Below are positions 17,420-26,649 of a stretch of 64,000 nucleotides of DNA, one piece after another. The notes beneath the pieces were generated by a model. It was not told the DNA's origin. It made no database searches and worked only from the letters and a program-made list of their open reading frames with translations. Numbering within the stretch: position 1 is the stretch's first letter; the number at the start of each line of letters is the position of its first letter. The stretch is taken from NCBI GenBank assembly GCA_964452495.1, contig CAYVMC010000003.1, positions 1-64,000 on the forward strand, read 5' to 3'. A program made the position numbers and the translations under genes. Origin of the DNA: CALUTH01 sp964452495 (GTDB lineage Bacteria; Cyanobacteriota; Vampirovibrionia; Gastranaerophilales; Gastranaerophilaceae).

Positions 17420-18241
17420 TTACAATGTTTCATTCCAGACTATATCCAGAAACCCTTTTATTTCTCGAAAAATTTTAAATTCTAAACGTTCCATAAATGC
17501 ACTATATGCTTCTGGTGCCAATTCTATAACCTTATATTTATCTATAACCAGACCTTCAACGAATCGAGCAAAAAGTTCAGCCGGCTTTGCATAATACTTT
17601 CTTAATCCTTGGAGTTTTCGGCTATATCGTTTTTGCCGCCTTTGCAAGGAACGCAAATTTATATATGCAGCAAATTCTTCCGGTATATCAGGAAAATCTT
17701 TTTTCAATGTATCAACAGAATAAATAACAGGCTTAAAGTTAGAAATGACCTTTACTTTATCATATTTGAGCAAATATCTTAATGCTGAATTTTTAATATA
17801 ACAATCAAAATTTGCAAACCCAGAACTACGTTTGAAGTCGGGGTATTTTATTTTTATGATGCTTTCCTGTTCTTTAATCTGTTTTTTTATCTTTTGTAGT
17901 TCTACTTCTGCCTGCAATTCCCCAGTATTTCCCGTAACAAATTCCGTAACCGCAGTAAGTTCATTAAATAATATTTCATTTTTTACACCAAATATTTTTT
18001 CAAGACTTTCAAAAGATGGATCTAGTGAATAATGAAAAAAATGTGTAAACTCATGTGCTACAACAGGTATAGCTTTCTCTGGCTGTATGTTTTTAGATAT
18101 ATCAATCCGTTTTAAATCCCGATTATTGTGAAGAAAAACTCCTTGATGCCCGCGTGCTTTGGTTGTAGTTTTAACATCTATACCACACTGCTTACAATAT
18201 TCAATCAATCTTGAGAATGTTCTGTTTCCCGTATAAGCCAT
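17420..18241 (-). CDS. HEFTH-motif protein, possible ImmA/IrrE-like metallopeptidase
   Basis: This 273-residue cytoplasmic protein has HEFTH at 63–67 (VVAHEFTHFFHYSLD) followed about 25 residues later by FNELTAVTEFV, which could supply the third Glu ligand. The spacing resembles ImmA/IrrE and related compact metallopeptidases. The C-terminal half is basic and helical (SLQRRQKRYSRKLQGLRKYY). Its 5' end overlaps cutA by 37 bp, with GAAGAG upstream of ATG 18241. Peptidase activity is inferred from the motif. Confidence 0.6.
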   Translation of the reverse strand: MAYTGNRTFSRLIEYCKQCGIDVKTTTKARGHQGVFLHNNRDLKRIDISKNIQPEKAIPVVAHEFTHFFHYSLDPSFESLEKIFGVKNEILFNELTAVTEFVTGNTGELQAEVELQKIKKQIKEQESIIKIKYPDFKRSSGFANFDCYIKNSALRYLLKYDKVKVISNFKPVIYSVDTLKKDFPDIPEEFAAYINLRSLQRRQKRYSRKLQGLRKYYAKPAELFARFVEGLVIDKYKVIELAPEAYSAFMERLEFKIFREIKGFLDIVWNETL

Positions 18242-18531
18242 TTTAAGTACTCTTCACTGCAATCTACTATCGGTAATGATATTATTTCCGGTACAGCATA
18301 ATCATGAAGTTTTTCAATAACCGCTTTTATTTTTGAGTAATATTCCCTACGAGTTTTTATTATTAAAAGCACCTCTTTTTCTTTACATAAATCACCTTCC
18401 CATAAAAAGAGAGAAGTAATATTATCTACCAGACTTACACATGCTGCTAATTTATGTTTGACAAGTGTTTTAGCTATTTTTTCCGCCTGTTTCTTTTTAG
18501 GAACGGTACAATACATTACAACAATATCCAT
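18205..18531 (-). CDS. cutA: CutA-like divalent-ion tolerance protein
   Basis: This 108-residue protein has the whole CutA fold signature: an N-terminal strand (VVMYCTVPKKKQAEKIAKTL), AACVSLVDNITSLFLWEGDLCKEKEVLLIIKT, and YAVPEIISLPIVDCSEEYLKWL. CutA forms stable trimers; its role in metal tolerance is disputed. ATG 18531 is chosen because GGAGG lies five bases upstream. It follows the glcD-like gene by 11 bases. Confidence 0.9.
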   Translation of the reverse strand: MDIVVMYCTVPKKKQAEKIAKTLVKHKLAACVSLVDNITSLFLWEGDLCKEKEVLLIIKTRREYYSKIKAVIEKLHDYAVPEIISLPIVDCSEEYLKWLIRETEHSQD

Positions 18532-18542
18532 AAACACCTCCA

Positions 18543-19934
18543 CTACGAATCAAATATTTTCCCCGGATTTAATATATTTTTAGGATCAAATACCCTTTTA
18601 ACCCTTTTCATATAGTCAATTGATAATCCGTTTATAACTTTAGGCAAAAATTCTTTTTTTTCTACACCTATTCCGTGTTCTGCAGAAATTATACCGCCCA
18701 AAGATAAAGTCAATTTATAAATTTCCTTCTTTGCTTCTTTGTAATTATTATATTCTTGCTCTTCATCAAGATTTAAAGCTATTTGGGGGTGAACATTACC
18801 ATCACCAACATGCCCCACAATACTTACAAGAAGATTGTATTTATCACATATACTTTTAATCCCCTTCACCAGTTTCCCAAGGTTAGAACGTGAAACAATC
18901 AAATCATCAGTCAAAACATCCGGCTTAAGCTTTGCTGTTGCTGCAAATGAAGCTCTCCGTCCCTGCCAAATTTTTTTTGCTTCATCCTCATTATTAGAAT
19001 AGCGTACACCACTTGCACCTGACTGGTTTAAAATTTTTATAATACTTTCACGCTGATAATCAATGGAACATTCAAATCCGTCAATTTCGATTATAAGTAG
19101 TGCATCTTTATCAGTATTAAGTCCAATATTAAAGAATTTTTCAACTGTTGTAATTGCATTACCGTCCATAAAATCAAGAGTTGCCGGCATAAATCGGTTT
19201 TGCAAAATTGTGTTAACAGAGTTTACCGCATCTTTAACCGAATCAAAATATGCCATAATAACCTGAGAAGCTTCCGGCTTAGGAATAAGTTTGACAAGTG
19301 CTTCCACAACAATACCAAGAGTTCCTTCACTACCGACAAAAAGCTGCCCTAAGTTATATCCTGTAGCATTTTTAATGGTATTAGATCCTGTTTGAACTAT
19401 AGATCCGTCCGAAAGTACCACTTTTAAATCAAGGATATAGTCTTTAATACCGCCATATTTGAAGGTTCTTGGACCACCTGCAGATTGAGCAATTGCACCG
19501 CCAACTGTTGAAACTCTTAAATTAGAAGGATCCGGCGGAAAAAACAACCCCATTGCTTCAACTCTTGATTGCAGCTCACCAATAACGACCCCTGGTTGAA
19601 CAGTTGCTGTCATATCAATTTTATTGATATTAATAACTTTATTCATCTTGGAAAAACACATTACAATCCCGCCATGGTCACAGAAACACGCACCGACAAG
19701 GTTAGTTCCTGCACCGCGGCAAACTATTGGGATATGGTACTTATTTGCATATCGTACTATAGCCTGAACTTCCTCTATTGATTCAGGAAAAACTACTGCA
19801 TCCGGTAATTTTTTTGACTTACGCGTATTTGTTGCATCCTGAGCATAAATATAACGTTCTTCCACACCAGTCAAAACATTTTCCGGTGTAAGTATCTTTT
19901 TCAAACCATCTATACTTTTATTTTTCATCAACAT
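18543..19934 (-). CDS. glcD: FAD-linked oxidase, glycolate/D-lactate dehydrogenase GlcD type
   Basis: This 463-residue flavoprotein has the PCMH FAD-binding domain (about 35–215: VPIVCRGAGTNLVGACF-like loop, PPDPSNLRVSTVGGAIAQSAGG, GSEGTLGIV) and the FAD-oxidase C-terminal domain with SIVGHVGDGNVHPQIAL and SAEHGIGVEKKEFLP, the family's metal/substrate histidines. It oxidises an alpha-hydroxy acid such as D-lactate or glycolate. The GlcE/GlcF partners are absent, so a stand-alone D-lactate dehydrogenase is possible. The start overlaps the end of the giant coiled-coil gene by 17 bp without a strong Shine-Dalgarno, suggesting coupling. Confidence 0.85.
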   Translation of the reverse strand: MLMKNKSIDGLKKILTPENVLTGVEERYIYAQDATNTRKSKKLPDAVVFPESIEEVQAIVRYANKYHIPIVCRGAGTNLVGACFCDHGGIVMCFSKMNKVININKIDMTATVQPGVVIGELQSRVEAMGLFFPPDPSNLRVSTVGGAIAQSAGGPRTFKYGGIKDYILDLKVVLSDGSIVQTGSNTIKNATGYNLGQLFVGSEGTLGIVVEALVKLIPKPEASQVIMAYFDSVKDAVNSVNTILQNRFMPATLDFMDGNAITTVEKFFNIGLNTDKDALLIIEIDGFECSIDYQRESIIKILNQSGASGVRYSNNEDEAKKIWQGRRASFAATAKLKPDVLTDDLIVSRSNLGKLVKGIKSICDKYNLLVSIVGHVGDGNVHPQIALNLDEEQEYNNYKEAKKEIYKLTLSLGGIISAEHGIGVEKKEFLPKVINGLSIDYMKRVKRVFDPKNILNPGKIFDS

Positions 19935-22900
19935 ATGCTGTTAATTTCTCAACATTCTTGTTTAATTTACTTATCTGTTTTTCAAAACTTGTAATTTTTT
20001 TAACAAGTTGAGTATCATCTTTTGAGGCAATTATATCAGATATTTTATCGAGTTTATTGACTGCCTCGCCATATCCACTATCAGATGATACCACATCAAG
20101 AATTTTATCCAACATAATTTCTAATTTATTTATTTTTTCTTGCTGTTTTGTAAAAGCAGGCTCAAAGAAATCTACAATTTTATTAACCTTTCGTTCCAAT
20201 ACCTGCATTCTTTCCTGATGATTCTGGAACGTCGGTTCTAATGATTCTATAATGACATTTAACTTAGATTCCATTGCATCAATCTTATCAGACTGAGCAT
20301 CTATTTCAAACTTAATAGAAGTCGAACGCTTTAAATCATCTAATAAAATTTTAATTTCATTAATATCCTCGGTATTATTAAGTTTATCAGTAATATAACC
20401 TATTTTTTCACCTGTTGTATCAACCCACTCAGCAAGGTATTCAAATACTTCATTGAACACTTTATTAGTAAGTTCTTGCCGTCCTACAATATCACGAATG
20501 GAAGTAACCTGCGATTCAATTTTATCCATTCCGACTTCTTCATATAAATTCTTTGTGCGCTTATCTACTCCGCCCATTATATTGCGAAAATCTTCAATAT
20601 TTTCTTTTAAGTTTTTATATGACTCATCAGACGATATAAGGAGTTTGTTTGTTCTTATACTAATACTTATAATATCATTAGCTATCTTCTCAAGTTCTTC
20701 ATGTATTTCACCGATTTCGTGATTAGGAAGTTCTGTTTTTAAATACTCTAATGTCTTTGTTGCAGAAGCCAGATTTTGAACCAAATTATCAATTTCAGTA
20801 CTGCGATCCTGAGATTTTATATCTTCCAAAATCACCCGCAATCTTGCGACATCCGTTTCAATGTCTTGCAGGCTATATGTACCCATAGTATCAGGCAACC
20901 CTGTACTTAATACATTTATTTGGGAATGAACGTCCTCTATTCGCGAAATAATCTCTTCCTGTTCAGCCACAAAAGAAATTTGGCTTACAATTCCAAGAAC
21001 CTGTGTAATAATATCATTTTTAACAATACTTAGTTTTGAAGAAAGGGTATCATTACCAAATTCTTTTATCTCTTTAGCAAAATCCTCCAGAGACATATGA
21101 ATATTAGATTTTATTTCAGACTCTGTCGCTTTAATTTCCGAAACAACAGATTTTTCATTATCCTGAACATACCCGATGATATCATCTTGTGTAGAATGAA
21201 TATTTTTGATTTCAAGAGCAAGTCCCTCAAGCAAATCAAGGACTTCAGATGTATTCTCATTAATATCATTAATCTGATCAACAGGAATAAATTCTTTTAG
21301 CTCTTGAATTTGATTGATTACTGTATCAATTGAATTTATGAGTGTTGCAAGTTCCCGCTTATTTTGATTTGCTTTAATTTCCGAAATAATAAGACGAAGT
21401 TTCGTTAAATCTTCTTCAATATCCGACAAAGAGTAGTTTTCAGAAGTCCCCTCAGATGCTAGAATCGACTTTAACTGTATTTTAACTTCTTCTATTGCTT
21501 CCGTAATGCCTTGTCCGCTTGCATAAATATCAGTTAAAAGTTCTTTGTCTGCCTTATTTTCTTGGTTATATTTTTCGGCAAACTCTCCAACATTAATTGC
21601 AACATCCGAAATAGCCTTAAGTTGAAATACATGGTTATTTTCCAAGTTATCTTCAATACGACTTAATGCATTTGTATAATCTTCAACAATTTCAGCCTGT
21701 GTAGACGCAATTTTATTTACCGTATTGGCTACATCCCCAATAGTTGTTTTTAAATCATTGTGAACATTATCTATTTGTGTTATTAATTCTGTTGTTTCTG
21801 CTTCAAAAGAAATTTGATTAAAGATATTAATTAACTGTGTAATTATCTCAGTTTTCAGGGTATTTAACAATGCGATAACATCCGCATTATTAATATTTTC
21901 AATCAGTGCGGCAATTTGTTCATATTTTTCGTCTTGATTTGCTTGTATATCATTGTTTGTTGCCTTCAATCGTAAAGCTAACAGGTCAAAACTTTCATTC
22001 TGTTTGGTAATAACATCAGCTGCACTACTGCTAACTTTATCTATATGCGAAACTATTTGTTCAAAATTTTCCTTTTGTTTTGCCAGTACATCAGCACCTT
22101 TATTTGTTATTTCATCTAATTTCTCAATAATACGTTCGGTACTTTCTTCCTGAGCTGCAACAGCATCTATACTGTTAATTAAATCCAATCGAGTAACAAT
22201 TTGTTCAAAATTCCTGTCCTGCTTATTTAGAACATCATTATTATTACTATTCAAATGAGAAATAATACGTTCAGTATTTTCTTCTTGTTTTGTAATAACG
22301 TCTAAATTATTAATAGTACCAAGATGTGCTACAATATGTGCTAAATTTGCATCCTGCTTCGTCATAACAGCTGTAAGCATAGCTGCAATTTCAGAATTGC
22401 GGGTACCGTCTTCTAATTTTAATGATATGTCATTATATAAATTATCCAATCCTGTTTTTAATGCATCTCTCAAGGAGCTGAAATCAGAAACTTCTGCTAT
22501 GGCCGATATAACCTTATTAAAAGCACGTTCTACATCAGCTCTGAATAATTCACGAGCAGCATCAATTGATTCCAATTTGTCTTTTATATCAATAATATTT
22601 GAAGTAATTACATCATTAAGCTGCACTCCTTCAATTAGCTTATCAACCTGCAAACGCAGATATTCAATAGATTCAGCAGGAAGTTCTGAACGCAGCATAT
22701 TGATAGAGTTGCTTAGAGTAGAAACAGCCTGACCGATTTCTGCTAATTTAGATGATGATGCAAGGTTATCTCTTAAACCTCCAAGGTCTAAACGCAGTTT
22801 TGCAAGATCTGTTTCAACATTTAAAAGAGTATATCTATCATTATCTTCAGAACCTAAAATTGCATTAATATCATCTTTTATACTTAAGACTTGCGCAGAT

Positions 22901-25900
22901 AAATTTTCTGTTCTGGTATTAAACTCAGTAACAATCTTATTTTCACCGTAAGTAATACTATCAACGGAAGATAATAATTGCTTAACAGTATTTTTTAACT
23001 CATCCTGCTGCAATTTTATAAAATTAACAATTTCTTCTTGCTCGGATGAAAACGATATTTGATTAAAAATCGTTATCATCTGGGTTATTATTTCAGATTT
23101 AAAATCAATCAATAATTTTGATATATCCCCCTTAACAGTATTATCAGATAATGATGCACAGATTTGGGCTACATTATCAATTGCATCCAGCTGGTTATTG
23201 AGAGCTGCCTGTATTGACTGAATTTCTTCCGTAACTTTCGTAATATTGTTATTTTTGTTTTTGTCTGTCAAATCAGAATTAATAATTGTTAATGTATTAT
23301 TAATATCAGAGGCATATTTTGCATTATTTACACTTAACTGTTGTATGGCATTAAACAAAGCCGTAGAAGTTTTTTCTGACTTTTCAAGAAGTTCTGCGAG
23401 GGTTACTCCATTTTTTATAGAAGCTTCTTGCGACATAAGCTTTGTAATATCAAGACTTAATTCTTCTATTTTTTCAATTAAAGCATCCTGTGAAGGAAAC
23501 GCATTTGGATTAGTAGAAGCTATCTTTTGAGCAAAATCCTCCACTTTAGCAATTGCATCATTTACTGCTACACCGCCATTACCAGCAAGCTTAAACAGAG
23601 TATTGCCGAACATTTCTAATTTCTCAATAATTTCTGTCTGGCTTAATTCACTACGCTCTAAGGTTCTAGTAATAGCTGCTTCAAGCATACCAAGACGATT
23701 AACAATATCATCTTTATTTGAATTACTATGTTCGCTCATACCAGCGATTTTTTCAGAAATACTTTCTATTGCTGCCGTTATTTCTGATTTAATATCCCTT
23801 TCTTTTGAGAAAAGAATATCTATTATTGCCGTCTTATCATCCGACTCGGTTATTTCAGAAATTTGATTTTTAAAGGTTGAGATTATTTCTTCAAAAGATT
23901 TTTCTAACTCACTTCCTATTGTTGAACAAATTGTAGTCTGAAGATTTTCAAGCTTACTATCAAGATTAATAATTTCCGCAATATTTGGAATTACATTTTT
24001 AAACCCGCTGAGTATTCTGCTACATTCCTCTTTAAAAGCTTCAAATTCAGTACTGTTCTGGGCTGTAGAAAGTTCAACAAAAGCTTTTATTTCATCTATT
24101 GCCTTACCCATACAATGGTCAACAGAATTATTAATGTTACTAACCAATTCTGCACGAATATCCATTAACACATTCCGATTTGTTTCCGGAATACTTTCAA
24201 TTTTTCTTATTATATTATTATTTAAACTTTGAATTTCTTCCCAACGTGCTTGACTGTTCTGAATATATTTAAGTTCAAATTCGGTCAACCGGTCAGATAT
24301 AGCATTCTTAACCCCAGAAACGCGATCAATAAGTTCAGCTTTCATCGGGCTGTTATTGATATCTTCTATTACATATTCTTTAAACTCGATTATTTCATTT
24401 TTAAGAGCTGATAATTCTTCGTAAGATTTTTTGATATCCTCTCGTATAAATGTGCTGTTATTTTCAATTTTTGATGCTAAATTTTGAAAATGCGTCTGGG
24501 TAGTTGCATCATAATTGGTTAAACGAGTATTAATCCTTTCAAGGTTTTCTTTTACAAAATTATTTATCTTTTCTACAGAATCCAATGAATAATCTTTCAA
24601 AGCATATTCTATATCAGTAAACCGTTTTTCAAACTCAATATTATTATTTTTATTGTCTGTAACACTAACATAAGAAATAATATCAATTAATGATGATGTA
24701 ATCCCATTTAGTAAACTTCTTAATTCTGACAATCCATCTCTATATATAGAAGACAAATTGTTATCACAGCTTTCTAACTGTTGTTTTACTATATTAAATT
24801 CACTGTTAAGCTTATCAAATTGCTCCTGCGAAACAGAAGATATAGAATTTTTAAGTCCTTCAGCAATTTCTGATTGTGCAGCTATTACACCAGTTTTAAT
24901 TTCCACAAACGTATCTTTCAAATCGAAATCCAGAAGGTTATCAATCTGTGCTTTTACCCCATCGATTTCTTCTTTTGCCGCTGTAAATCCAGCATTTACG
25001 GTATCAAGCTTGAGGTTTAAATTTCCTGACAATTCAGTAATTTGTCTGCCCGTAGCACTAAGAGAAATTGATTGATTATTCAAAAGTCCGGCAAGAGTAT
25101 TTTCAAGTGCTCCCAACCTTTCAGACACATTTTGGAACAGAAGACTACTAGCAGCGCCTGATGCAGCCTCAATATCAGTAATACTTGACTTTAAGCCGAT
25201 TAATGATCCTGATAAAGCTTCAAGATTTTCTCCGGCTGTTGTTTTGATTTCAGATACCAGCGTATCAACCTTTTGTTTAATATCCTCTACCGTACGTTGA
25301 AAAGTCAATTCTGACAGCTGGGAAAATTTATTAGATAAATCGCTTATATACGTTTTAATATTAACTTCACTTTTAGTAAGTGAGCTTTGAATATTCTGGA
25401 AATTGACATGAATATCAAGCGCTTTAATACTTGATGCAACTGTTTCCAAGTCATTTTTAATGACGTACATATCATTTTGTGAAATACTCACTGTATTTGC
25501 AATCTGGTTTAAAGCTTTTTCCAGCCCCAAACGCACTTTCTCAAAATCATTTTCATCCAGAACTTTGTTTATCGCATTTTCAATTTTACCCAGCTTGGAA
25601 ATGTATTCACTGGTTGTATCAGTATCAACATTTTGGAGGATATCTTTCAAGCTTCCTATAAGTGCAGAAGCATTGTCAATCTTTTGATATAACGGCTCTA
25701 CATTGCAATTAACCGCCAACTCGCTTATGGAATTATAGATTTCCTTATTCTGCAGCAGGAGTTCCGATATACGTTCTTCTGTATTTTTGTTTTCGCATTT
25801 TGCAAGGACATTAGCAAGAGTTTCTTCCATTTGAACAGATTTTTTATCAAGAACCTGTATTGATGCAAGGATAGAATTCGAAGTCATATAAAGATTTTCA

Positions 25901-26499
25901 AAATCCTTGTCATAATGGTTATCCGCAATTTTTGACCGGATATCATCAAGTACACGAACAATTGTCCCAAAATTATCGCCAAGATTAATAATAATACTTT
26001 CAAACCCGTTATTGAAACGTTCAAGCTCATGTTTAAGTACATCAAGATTAGACACAATTGTTCCTGTAGAACTGTCATCTTCTCTTAATGCTTCGATTCT
26101 AAGTATAATATCTGTAAGTGTATCTTTTTGGGATACAACCTCTCTGGAAAAAACAGACAGGTTTGTTGCAATAATATCAAACAACTCTTTTATTTCTGAC
26201 GATTTTAACGAATCAACACTATTTTTAAGAATATTTCCAAAAAGAGATTCTATTGCAGAGAATTTTGAAATAAGAACATTATGGCGCTCATCAAGAGACT
26301 GCTTCATTGCAGCAATTGCCGAATTCATAAGTTCAAGGTTGTCCTCTTGATCAATTTTGTCAAGCTTGCCATTAATAACATTAAGCAGCTTGCTCATATC
26401 GCCGGCATTAAGTACATCCTGCGCTCTTATTGAAGTTAAAAGCGATTTTATTGTATCAAAGTTCTCTTTTATATCCGAAAGATTGTTAAACTCACTCAT
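19918..26499 (-). CDS. Giant coiled-coil protein (about 2,190 residues)
   Basis: A single frame of 2,193 codons, predicted almost wholly alpha-helical, acidic, with no Cys-rich, membrane, signal or catalytic motif. Leu/Ile heptads run from end to end, broken by Gly/Asn/Ser hinges. Three diverged long repeats are visible, each starting (E/D)IITQ…(F/S)QISF and later having L..(V/I)E.DL.KLRL-like and L…ELP/FIP segments. Between the first two lies an array of about seven 23-residue units. The composition resembles tether, SMC-like hinge-free or cytoskeletal/polar scaffold proteins. ATG 26499 (MSEFNNLSD) is preferred over 26571, whose extra residues lie in the upstream promoter region. Function is unknown. 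Confidence 0.75.
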   Translation of the reverse strand: MSEFNNLSDIKENFDTIKSLLTSIRAQDVLNAGDMSKLLNVINGKLDKIDQEDNLELMNSAIAAMKQSLDERHNVLISKFSAIESLFGNILKNSVDSLKSSEIKELFDIIATNLSVFSREVVSQKDTLTDIILRIEALREDDSSTGTIVSNLDVLKHELERFNNGFESIIINLGDNFGTIVRVLDDIRSKIADNHYDKDFENLYMTSNSILASIQVLDKKSVQMEETLANVLAKCENKNTEERISELLLQNKEIYNSISELAVNCNVEPLYQKIDNASALIGSLKDILQNVDTDTTSEYISKLGKIENAINKVLDENDFEKVRLGLEKALNQIANTVSISQNDMYVIKNDLETVASSIKALDIHVNFQNIQSSLTKSEVNIKTYISDLSNKFSQLSELTFQRTVEDIKQKVDTLVSEIKTTAGENLEALSGSLIGLKSSITDIEAASGAASSLLFQNVSERLGALENTLAGLLNNQSISLSATGRQITELSGNLNLKLDTVNAGFTAAKEEIDGVKAQIDNLLDFDLKDTFVEIKTGVIAAQSEIAEGLKNSISSVSQEQFDKLNSEFNIVKQQLESCDNNLSSIYRDGLSELRSLLNGITSSLIDIISYVSVTDNKNNNIEFEKRFTDIEYALKDYSLDSVEKINNFVKENLERINTRLTNYDATTQTHFQNLASKIENNSTFIREDIKKSYEELSALKNEIIEFKEYVIEDINNSPMKAELIDRVSGVKNAISDRLTEFELKYIQNSQARWEEIQSLNNNIIRKIESIPETNRNVLMDIRAELVSNINNSVDHCMGKAIDEIKAFVELSTAQNSTEFEAFKEECSRILSGFKNVIPNIAEIINLDSKLENLQTTICSTIGSELEKSFEEIISTFKNQISEITESDDKTAIIDILFSKERDIKSEITAAIESISEKIAGMSEHSNSNKDDIVNRLGMLEAAITRTLERSELSQTEIIEKLEMFGNTLFKLAGNGGVAVNDAIAKVEDFAQKIASTNPNAFPSQDALIEKIEELSLDITKLMSQEASIKNGVTLAELLEKSEKTSTALFNAIQQLSVNNAKYASDINNTLTIINSDLTDKNKNNNITKVTEEIQSIQAALNNQLDAIDNVAQICASLSDNTVKGDISKLLIDFKSEIITQMITIFNQISFSSEQEEIVNFIKLQQDELKNTVKQLLSSVDSITYGENKIVTEFNTRTENLSAQVLSIKDDINAILGSEDNDRYTLLNVETDLAKLRLDLGGLRDNLASSSKLAEIGQAVSTLSNSINMLRSELPAESIEYLRLQVDKLIEGVQLNDVITSNIIDIKDKLESIDAARELFRADVERAFNKVISAIAEVSDFSSLRDALKTGLDNLYNDISLKLEDGTRNSEIAAMLTAVMTKQDANLAHIVAHLGTINNLDVITKQEENTERIISHLNSNNNDVLNKQDRNFEQIVTRLDLINSIDAVAAQEESTERIIEKLDEITNKGADVLAKQKENFEQIVSHIDKVSSSAADVITKQNESFDLLALRLKATNNDIQANQDEKYEQIAALIENINNADVIALLNTLKTEIITQLINIFNQISFEAETTELITQIDNVHNDLKTTIGDVANTVNKIASTQAEIVEDYTNALSRIEDNLENNHVFQLKAISDVAINVGEFAEKYNQENKADKELLTDIYASGQGITEAIEEVKIQLKSILASEGTSENYSLSDIEEDLTKLRLIISEIKANQNKRELATLINSIDTVINQIQELKEFIPVDQINDINENTSEVLDLLEGLALEIKNIHSTQDDIIGYVQDNEKSVVSEIKATESEIKSNIHMSLEDFAKEIKEFGNDTLSSKLSIVKNDIITQVLGIVSQISFVAEQEEIISRIEDVHSQINVLSTGLPDTMGTYSLQDIETDVARLRVILEDIKSQDRSTEIDNLVQNLASATKTLEYLKTELPNHEIGEIHEELEKIANDIISISIRTNKLLISSDESYKNLKENIEDFRNIMGGVDKRTKNLYEEVGMDKIESQVTSIRDIVGRQELTNKVFNEVFEYLAEWVDTTGEKIGYITDKLNNTEDINEIKILLDDLKRSTSIKFEIDAQSDKIDAMESKLNVIIESLEPTFQNHQERMQVLERKVNKIVDFFEPAFTKQQEKINKLEIMLDKILDVVSSDSGYGEAVNKLDKISDIIASKDDTQLVKKITSFEKQISKLNKNVEKLTAYVDEK
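20700..23110 (-). repeat. Three diverged long protein repeats within the giant gene
   Basis: Copies lie at about 23110–22630, 21870–21270 and 21040–20700. Each opens with a variant of KSEIITQMITIFNQISF and contains SL.DIE.DL.KLR and a Pro-containing end (ELPAE, FIPVD, ELPNH). They are recognisable at protein level only and are not DNA-identical, so the duplication is old. Confidence 0.6.
21880..22369 (-). repeat. Tandem ~23-residue coiled-coil units within the giant gene
   Basis: About seven consecutive units share the pattern (V/I)xxKQ(D/E)xNxEQI(V/I)xxLxxINxxD. Examples are VLNKQDRNFEQIVTRLDLIN and VLAKQKENFEQIVSHIDKV. Regular KQ and I-x-x-L positions suggest a segment with fixed register, possibly a binding platform. 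Confidence 0.6.
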
Positions 26500-26600
26500 C
26501 AAAAATATCCCATAAAATACTACATAGCTATAATACCATAAACATGGTAACAAAAATTTCTCTAATCTCAAAGAAGTTAATATTTGTTCATAACTAAAAA

Positions 26601-26628
26601 AAACAGATACGGAAGTCCGTATCTGTTT
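26601..26628 (-). terminator. Terminator after the AAA+ ATPase gene
   Basis: A perfect stem AAACAGATACGG / CCGTATCTGTTT with an AAGT loop (26601–26628) is followed on the minus strand by eight T. It lies about 20 bases after the stop at 26650 and separates the ATPase from the giant coiled-coil gene. Confidence 0.9.
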
Positions 26629-26649
26629 ATGTTTTTTATCTCATACGAC

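Noticed and set aside
19918..26499. Giant gene as an SMC or Rad50 protein
   Set aside because: No Walker A, signature or Walker B motif at either end.
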